NCBI RefSeq assembly: GCF_004362045.1
Contig: NZ_SNWX01000006.1
Coordinates: 62,001 to 126,000, forward strand
Length of the DNA stretch: 64,000 nt
From: Halanaerobium saccharolyticum
Lineage (GTDB): Bacteria; Bacillota; Halanaerobiia; Halanaerobiales; Halanaerobiaceae
Reading direction: 5' to 3'
Position 1 is the stretch's first letter. Each line of letters begins with the position of its first letter. The position numbers and the translations under genes were made by a program. The notes beneath the pieces were generated by a model. The model searched no databases. It was not told where the DNA came from and saw only the letters and a program-made list of their open reading frames with translations. Below, piece after piece: positions 58,836 to 64,000 of this stretch.

Positions 58836-59861
58836 ATGGGAGATCCTGTTGTTGTAAATGTATATGATGAAACAGGAGCTGTAGCTCAAAAAGGATTCGG
58901 TACTGGTTTGGTTTTTGACCCAACTGTTACCAATCCATTAGAAATAGTTTCAGACACTGGAGAGATCCAGAACTGGACCAGTGAAGATTTAGCATACAAA
59001 AAAGTTAATGCTATGTTAAGTCAGCAGCCAAAGGTTCAGGAAGTTATGATTTACGGTGTTGATGTTGCGACAGAAACAAGCACAATCACTGATGAGCTAG
59101 ATAAATTAATAACTCAAAATAATGATTGGTACGCTTTGGCTATCGCAAGTAACACTGAAGCCGATGTTCAAGAAGCTGCTAACTGGGTAGCTTCAAAAGA
59201 AAAAATAATGTTTGGTGATTTGGGTAAAGATGCAGCTGTAGCTGATATCGAAACCTTTATGCAGGGAATAGAAAACCAGAACTTTGCTCTATTCGCTCAT
59301 GATGGTGGTGTAAATGATGAAGAGCAGTATCTTGATGCAGGTGCTTTAGGTAGAATCCTGCCAATGACTCCTGGTAGTTATACTCTTAAGTTTAAAACTA
59401 TCAATAATACTGCTAAAGCTACTTATTTGCCAGCTGATACAGCAGCATTGCAAGCTGTTAATGCAAATATTTATAAAGAATGGGGCGGCTCTTTATATGT
59501 CGCAGAAGGTGTAATGAGTAATGGTGATTTTATTGATACAACTGTTGCCAAACACTGGTTTGCTGCAAGATATAGAGAAGAAATATTCAGAGTACTAAAA
59601 ACCAGCCAGAAAGTAGGCCAGGATAATGCGGGGATCGGCTTATTTGTTGATGCAGCCAAACAGGTCAATAAAGTAGCTGCAAGAAATGGTGCCGTTGCAA
59701 AAGATGCAGACGGTAATTTCATGTCAACAGTAACTTATCCTACCAGAAAAGACTTACTGAAAAATGATTTAGCAAACAGAGTTTTAAAAGGTGTTAAATC
59801 AACAGTAACCTACTCTGGAGCTTGGCACAATGTAGAATTAGATTTCTACTTAACACTGTAA
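58836..59861 (+). CDS. Contractile tail sheath protein (DUF3383-like)
   Basis: A 341-residue protein: VVVNVYDETGAVAQKGFGTGL at the N-terminus, GAHDGG-like FALFAHDGGVNDEEQYLDAG and a C-terminal RVLKGVKSTVTYSGAWHNVE. These fit the sheath family DUF3383, common in Firmicutes myoviruses. Its presence shows a contractile tail. Confidence 0.78.
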   Translation: MGDPVVVNVYDETGAVAQKGFGTGLVFDPTVTNPLEIVSDTGEIQNWTSEDLAYKKVNAMLSQQPKVQEVMIYGVDVATETSTITDELDKLITQNNDWYALAIASNTEADVQEAANWVASKEKIMFGDLGKDAAVADIETFMQGIENQNFALFAHDGGVNDEEQYLDAGALGRILPMTPGSYTLKFKTINNTAKATYLPADTAALQAVNANIYKEWGGSLYVAEGVMSNGDFIDTTVAKHWFAARYREEIFRVLKTSQKVGQDNAGIGLFVDAAKQVNKVAARNGAVAKDADGNFMSTVTYPTRKDLLKNDLANRVLKGVKSTVTYSGAWHNVELDFYLTL

Positions 59862-59875
59862 AGGAGGTATTATAA

Positions 59876-60286
59876 ATGGTCAATTATGATCCAACCAAAG
59901 TAATTACTATTGTAGATAATTTTGTTTTGACTGGATTTGCTGAAGATGCAATGGTTGAAATTTCTAGAATGTCAGAAAAAAGGAACTCATTTGTAGGGGC
60001 CCAGGGAGAGGTAACATTCTCAAAATCTGCTGACGATAGAGCAGAAGCAACAATCACATTGAAAGAAACTAGCCCGGCAAATGAAAAACTATACAACTTG
60101 TATAAGTCAGATGAAGAATTTGGCTTCTCTACAGTTGATCAGAACTTTGATGGTGATGTTTCTGGATCCGGCAGCAGGTGCGTAATTCAAAACTTGCCTG
60201 ATAATGTGAAGTCTAATGAGCCGGGAGATAGAGAATGGGTTCTGCTTGTAGCTGACTATGAGGAAGCGTTCGAGGGGGTATTATAA
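59876..60286 (+). CDS. Tail tube protein (DUF3277-like)
   Basis: A 136-residue beta-sandwich protein (YDPTKVITIVDNFVLTGFAE; FVGAQGEVTFSKSADDRAEA). It follows the sheath by 15 bases behind AAGGAGG, the usual sheath-tube order. Confidence 0.78.
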   Translation: MVNYDPTKVITIVDNFVLTGFAEDAMVEISRMSEKRNSFVGAQGEVTFSKSADDRAEATITLKETSPANEKLYNLYKSDEEFGFSTVDQNFDGDVSGSGSRCVIQNLPDNVKSNEPGDREWVLLVADYEEAFEGVL

Positions 60287-60289
60287 ATA

Positions 60290-60781
60290 ATGGGTAAAGA
60301 AGGTAGCAAAAAAACAATTAGTGTAGGAGAAAATAAATACACTCTTCAAAATCCGGGTGTTCGCTGGTACATAAAACACCAGGATAAATGCCGGGATAGA
60401 TACGGCTCGACATCCAGAAAGAAGTATATTGCTGGTTTGCTTGATAACGTTGTTATCAATCCAGTAAAAGTAGATGATTTTGATGTTAAAGGCGAAAAAG
60501 AGAAAAAGGTAACTGTAAATGGTGATGAATATACAGTTGAGTATATTGGCAATAAAGCTATTTTAGAAATTGAAGATAATTCTAAAGATGAAGCCGGGCA
60601 GTTTTCTCAGGAAGTTTATATTGATAATCTGATGGCCGAAGCTTTAAAAGAAGATATCACCATGGATGACTTTGAAAAGCTAAGTAATGTTCAGGACTTA
60701 ATAGAAGAAATAGAAAACTATAACAGGTCTAAAGAACTGAAAGAGGTTGTAAAAAGTATAGAAACGTTTCTTGGAGCCTAA
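60290..60781 (+). CDS. Tail assembly chaperone, first frame
   Basis: A 163-residue protein with YTLQNPGVRWYIKHQDKCRD and an acidic helical second half (MDDFEKLSNVQDLIEEIENY). The position between tube and tape-measure genes is that of the G-type tail chaperone. Its end overlaps the next frame by 11 bases without a ribosome site for that frame, suggesting programmed frameshifting. Confidence 0.72.
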   Translation: MGKEGSKKTISVGENKYTLQNPGVRWYIKHQDKCRDRYGSTSRKKYIAGLLDNVVINPVKVDDFDVKGEKEKKVTVNGDEYTVEYIGNKAILEIEDNSKDEAGQFSQEVYIDNLMAEALKEDITMDDFEKLSNVQDLIEEIENYNRSKELKEVVKSIETFLGA

Positions 60782-60998
60782 GTATAGTTCTATAAACAAA
60801 AAAGGTGAGTTAATAGTAAATCATGATCGTTACAAAAGGCAGATAAAAGGACTTCTTAAAGATTACTGGGCTCTGGTTTTTAAGATGCAGTCTGAGGAAG
60901 AAGTTGCAAAATGGGATTTAGATCATTTTTTAGAAGCCAGGGCTGCTTTAGAAGTTTTCAATGAAGAGATTAAAAATAGTTCTGAAGGAGGGCGGTAG
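60771..60998 (+). CDS. Tail assembly chaperone, second frame (likely frameshift extension)
   Basis: A 75-residue helical protein (YKRQIKGLLKDYWALVFKMQ) opening in the +1 frame relative to the previous gene; that frame is open from 60762. The TTG at 60771 has no ribosome site within 15 bases. A +1 (or -2) shift around 60767-60778 (TTT CTT GGA GCC TAA) would fuse it to the first frame, as in GT-type chaperones. Independent TTG initiation by coupling is the alternative. Confidence 0.6.
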   Translation: MEPKYSSINKKGELIVNHDRYKRQIKGLLKDYWALVFKMQSEEEVAKWDLDHFLEARAALEVFNEEIKNSSEGGR

Positions 60999-61000
60999 AT

Positions 61001-63538
61001 ATGCCAGCAGGAGGAGCACAAAGGTTTTTGGGTTTTCAAGTTGGCTTTGGAATAAATGATAGGCCACTTACCCAGGCTGATAGAAGAGTTGATAGCTTTA
61101 AAAACAATGTAATAAGAACCACCGACAGAATGGGAGCTCTGGAAAGAAAAGCAGTAACTGCTGGCCGAGCAATGTCTAATGCCTTCTCTGGTGTTAAAAG
61201 AGCTATGGGGCGAGGAATTGCCCTTTTAGAGCGTTACCGATACCAGTTAGGATTGATAGCAGGTGCAGGAATTGCGGCTATAACTAAATCGGTGTTCAGT
61301 GCTGGTGATGCCAGGGAAACTGTAAATAAATTTAATGTTGTTTTTGGAGAAGTTGCTGACTCAACCAAGGAATGGGCTAATCAATACTCTAATGAAATTG
61401 GTCGTTCAAAATATGCGACAATGGACTGGCTGAACAGTTTTCAAGATGTGCTGGTACCAATGGGACTTGCCAGAGATGAAGCAGCAGGATTATCTAAAGA
61501 AATGGTTCAATTGTCAGCTGATTTAGGTTCTTTCAATAATGTTGGTACAGCAGAGGCTGCTAATGCAATGCAATCTGCTTTAATGGGAAATCATAGGGCT
61601 GTTAAAAGTCTTGGAGCTCAGCTTAATGAAGAAAATCTTAATGCTAGAGCTGCAGCAATGGGATATAAAGAAAGTTTTAGACAATTAGATAGTTTATCAA
61701 AAATGCAAATTAGGTACAAAGAAATTGTTGCTCAATCTCAAGACTCAATAGGAGATGCTATCCGAACTTCAGAGGAATGGAACAACCAGGTTCAGCGTTT
61801 TAAAGGAAATATTCGTGATGTATCAATAGCAATGGGCTTTAATTTCATACCTAGATTTACTGAGGGTCTGATAGTGATAAATAAATTCTTAGATAGAATT
61901 GAACAAAGCGAGAAGTTGACGGCAGCAGCCAGATTTTTCACGATAGGTGTTGCAATAACTGGAATAGCTGCAGCAATTGGAATGGTAAGCTCTGCTTGGC
62001 CAATGATAGGGGCAATATTTAGCATTCAGGGCTTTGGTATAGCTGGGGCGGTAATGGGCCTAGTTCTCTTACTGGAAGACTTGTGGGTTGGATTGAACGG
62101 TGGAGAGGCCGTGCTAAATCCACTTATAGACTTCACCAAAAAATATAAAACTCAGGTATTGGCAGTAGCTGGAGCGATAACGGCATTTTTTGCACCTGCG
62201 ATATATTCCTCAGCGATACCAGCAGTCTCAGCATTTACCACGAGTCTATTTTTAAAAGGTAAATTTGCCTTAACCTCTTTTGCAAGTGGAATCTGGACTG
62301 CAATAACTGCCTCATTTGCTTTTTGGAAGGCATTGATCACAAAAGCTGTTGTTGGTGTGGCAAGTTTTGCTACTTCGGTGGCTGGGGCTGCCTGGACTGC
62401 AGCAACTACCTTTGTAGGAGCTATAGGTTCGGCGATTACGGCAACATTATCATTTACAGCTGCACTATTAGCAAACCCGATTACTTGGGTGGTTATAGGA
62501 ATTGCCGCACTGGGAGCTGCACTTTATACACTGCATAAAAATTGGGATACAGTGAGTGCATTTTTAAATAGAACTTGGAATTCATTCATTGATAATCTTT
62601 CAGCTGGTGTCAGTTGGATAAAAGAGAAGTTTGTCAACCTGCTGCCTGATGTTGATATGCCTAGTCTGCCAGACATAGCTGCAGGGGTTAAAAATAAATT
62701 TAATCAGGCTGTTAACTGGGTGAAAGAAAATCCATTGAAAGCAGTTAATTTCTCAATTCCTACAGTCAATCTACCAAATATAATAAATAAAATTTATGAA
62801 TCTGGACGACAATTCATAAAAGACAAGACAGGGATTGAACTTCCTGCTTTAAAACTGCCAACATTACCTGATTTAGTTGGCGGAATAAAATCAATCTGGA
62901 ATAGCGGAAAAGATTTTGTTAATAATTTAGTTTCTTTCGATTTGCCAGGTTTAAGTATGCCAGATATACCCGATCCGATAGCCAAGATTGATGAATGGGC
63001 CAGCAGCATTAAAAGCAAATTAAGTAATATAGACTTTGGCTCTGCCCTTAAGACAGCAATTGAAAATGCTATGGATAAACTGCCAGGCTGGATGCAGGGA
63101 ATGGCAAAAAAGATAATGGACTATTTGCCTCAATCACCTGCTAAAATTGGACCATTGAGCCAGTTAGACAGGGTAGGACCAGGGCTAACTCAAACAATCG
63201 GGAAAGGTGTCGATAAGTCCAGAGAGCAGGTTACTGGACCATTGAGCAGCATGTGGAATGAGTCAATGATTGCTGAGCCTAAAACTATTGTTAGAGATTA
63301 CAGCCCGATGAAGGGTATTTCCGACAGTGGTTTTGGAAGTTCTCAAAGTGTTACAAATAATAATTATAACCAAAGCAATAAAAGTAGTAATAGTAAATCA
63401 GAAAAGAAAGTAGTAATTGAGAATCTTAATCTTGAAGGTTCAAACAATACAGTTCAGGATGCTCAAAAAATAATTAAAATAATAGAGCAGTATTTTGACG
63501 GAGAGGCAACAGCTGCGGTAGGTGATTCAGTTGGCTAG
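61001..63538 (+). CDS. Tail tape measure protein
   Basis: An 845-residue protein that sets tail length and is ejected with DNA. The N-terminal region is Phe/Arg-rich (FLGFQVGFGINDRPLTQADR). The middle has several hydrophobic helices (IAAAIGMVSSAWPMIGAIF; GAVMGLVLLLEDL; AVVGVASFATSVAGAAWTAA; ANPITWVVIGIAALGAALYT). A repeated DLPGLSMPDIPD-like proline motif lies in the C-terminal half (residues 540-660), and a Ser/Asn-rich tail (SVTNNNYNQSNKSSNSKSEK) precedes the end. GGAGGGCGG sets ATG 61001. It overlaps the next gene by 8 bases. Confidence 0.88.
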   Translation: MPAGGAQRFLGFQVGFGINDRPLTQADRRVDSFKNNVIRTTDRMGALERKAVTAGRAMSNAFSGVKRAMGRGIALLERYRYQLGLIAGAGIAAITKSVFSAGDARETVNKFNVVFGEVADSTKEWANQYSNEIGRSKYATMDWLNSFQDVLVPMGLARDEAAGLSKEMVQLSADLGSFNNVGTAEAANAMQSALMGNHRAVKSLGAQLNEENLNARAAAMGYKESFRQLDSLSKMQIRYKEIVAQSQDSIGDAIRTSEEWNNQVQRFKGNIRDVSIAMGFNFIPRFTEGLIVINKFLDRIEQSEKLTAAARFFTIGVAITGIAAAIGMVSSAWPMIGAIFSIQGFGIAGAVMGLVLLLEDLWVGLNGGEAVLNPLIDFTKKYKTQVLAVAGAITAFFAPAIYSSAIPAVSAFTTSLFLKGKFALTSFASGIWTAITASFAFWKALITKAVVGVASFATSVAGAAWTAATTFVGAIGSAITATLSFTAALLANPITWVVIGIAALGAALYTLHKNWDTVSAFLNRTWNSFIDNLSAGVSWIKEKFVNLLPDVDMPSLPDIAAGVKNKFNQAVNWVKENPLKAVNFSIPTVNLPNIINKIYESGRQFIKDKTGIELPALKLPTLPDLVGGIKSIWNSGKDFVNNLVSFDLPGLSMPDIPDPIAKIDEWASSIKSKLSNIDFGSALKTAIENAMDKLPGWMQGMAKKIMDYLPQSPAKIGPLSQLDRVGPGLTQTIGKGVDKSREQVTGPLSSMWNESMIAEPKTIVRDYSPMKGISDSGFGSSQSVTNNNYNQSNKSSNSKSEKKVVIENLNLEGSNNTVQDAQKIIKIIEQYFDGEATAAVGDSVG

Positions 63539-64000
63539 ATTATACAATGATGATTTTGATATAGAAATAGAGGTTGCTCCAGAAGAAAGTGTTAACTTAA
63601 AAAATGAAGTTACTGAAAAGCCAGTTGAGGATAAAACAGAAATAGCTGATCATATCAATCACCAACCAGTTGAAATTAATCATACATTCGTTATAGCTGG
63701 AGATGAAGCAGAAGATCAGCGAGATAGATTAGAAGAAGCAAGCCAGCATGATGAAGTCTTTAACTACATGGATGTTAAAGATTACAGATTATATGAAAAC
63801 ATGGTTATTTTAAGTATAAATTTTGATACTGATGCTCAAATATCTAATGGTTACCAGGGCAGTATTTCCTTAAAACAGGTTCAGGTAGCTGAGCAGGAGA
63901 CTATATTTGTTAATTTAGGAACTGATCCTTCAACCGGCAATGAAGTGCAGCAAAATGCTACAGAAACAGAAGAACGGTCCAATAAGACAGAAAATATAGA
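63531..64000 (+). CDS. Baseplate/tail protein following the tape measure (partial)
   Basis: TTG 63531 opens a frame running off the right edge (156 residues seen): MARLYNDDFDIEIEVAPEES, then a hydrophilic acidic region with few hydrophobics until a beta-rich part (YRLYENMVILSINFDTDAQI). Its position after the tape measure is that of a Dit-like or DUF6046-like baseplate component. The family cannot be fixed from the N-terminus. Confidence 0.55.
   Translation, partial: MARLYNDDFDIEIEVAPEESVNLKNEVTEKPVEDKTEIADHINHQPVEINHTFVIAGDEAEDQRDRLEEASQHDEVFNYMDVKDYRLYENMVILSINFDTDAQISNGYQGSISLKQVQVAEQETIFVNLGTDPSTGNEVQQNATETEERSNKTENI

Noticed and set aside
30388-64000. Defence system (restriction-modification, toxin-antitoxin, CBASS, retron) inside the prophage
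   Set aside because: No methyltransferase, restriction, toxin-antitoxin, cyclase or reverse transcriptase motifs were seen; the ATPase and nucleases fit phage recombination.

Overview
The window comes from a low-GC, AT-rich genome with Firmicutes-style genes (Asp23/AmaP/DUF2273, NusB, XRE repressors, strong AGGAGG ribosome sites). It also carries a secretin and an outer-membrane-barrel-like C-terminus. Together these suggest a diderm, anaerobic Firmicute of the Halanaerobiales type (Halanaerobium-like). The lineage is inferred from gene content and style only; no database was searched.

Layout. (1) 1-320: the end of a probable beta-barrel protein. (2) 379-12874: a complete branched-chain amino acid block, ilvE, ilvD, ilvB-ilvN-ilvC-leuA and leuC-leuD-leuB-cimA. 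It makes valine, leucine and, through citramalate, isoleucine from pyruvate. ilvB has its own promoter and a long leader ending in an intrinsic terminator. (3) 13003-21972: a type IV pilus / type II secretion / competence-like operon behind a sigma-H-like promoter: ATPase, inner-membrane platform protein, five pilin-like proteins (four with the consensus, one GspK-like), PilM/N/O/P-like alignment proteins and a compact secretin. (4) 22001-28734: housekeeping genes: fused aroK-aroB, aroQ, an M24 peptidase, efp, an FAD/NAD oxidoreductase, asp23-amaP-DUF2273 and nusB. A class I aminotransferase follows at 28821-30023.

(5) From about 30.15-30.38 kb to the right edge lies a prophage, cut by the window end. 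Its left end holds two different tRNA 3'-end fragments (one clearly tRNA-Leu with anticodon CAG), a 19-bp direct repeat and a leftward tyrosine integrase. The lysogeny module (zinc-ribbon membrane protein, ImmA-like peptidase, CI-like repressor) is divergent from Cro-like, ORF6N antirepressor and HTH genes, around an array of TGCCAGCTGGCA-like operators. The early region carries an SMC/Rad50-like ATPase, a candidate annealing protein, a PD-(D/E)XK nuclease, a DUF4373-type initiator with an iteron-like repeat, a DnaC-like loader, dCTP deaminase, SSB, a DUF1064 nuclease, a radical SAM protein and many very small genes. An ArpU-like late regulator, a structured non-coding stretch with two terminators and a G-quadruplex motif separate the early genes from the late ones.

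(6) The late region runs terminase, portal, MuF-like head protein, DUF2213 protein, decoration protein, DUF2184 capsid, connectors, DUF3383 sheath, DUF3277 tube, tail chaperones, tape measure and a first baseplate-like gene. Sheath plus tube means a contractile-tailed (myovirus-type) phage. Lysis genes, the rest of the baseplate, fibres and the right attachment site are expected beyond base 64000.

Three genes appear to start with ATT, and several small genes lie between the longer reading frames; they are given explicitly below.
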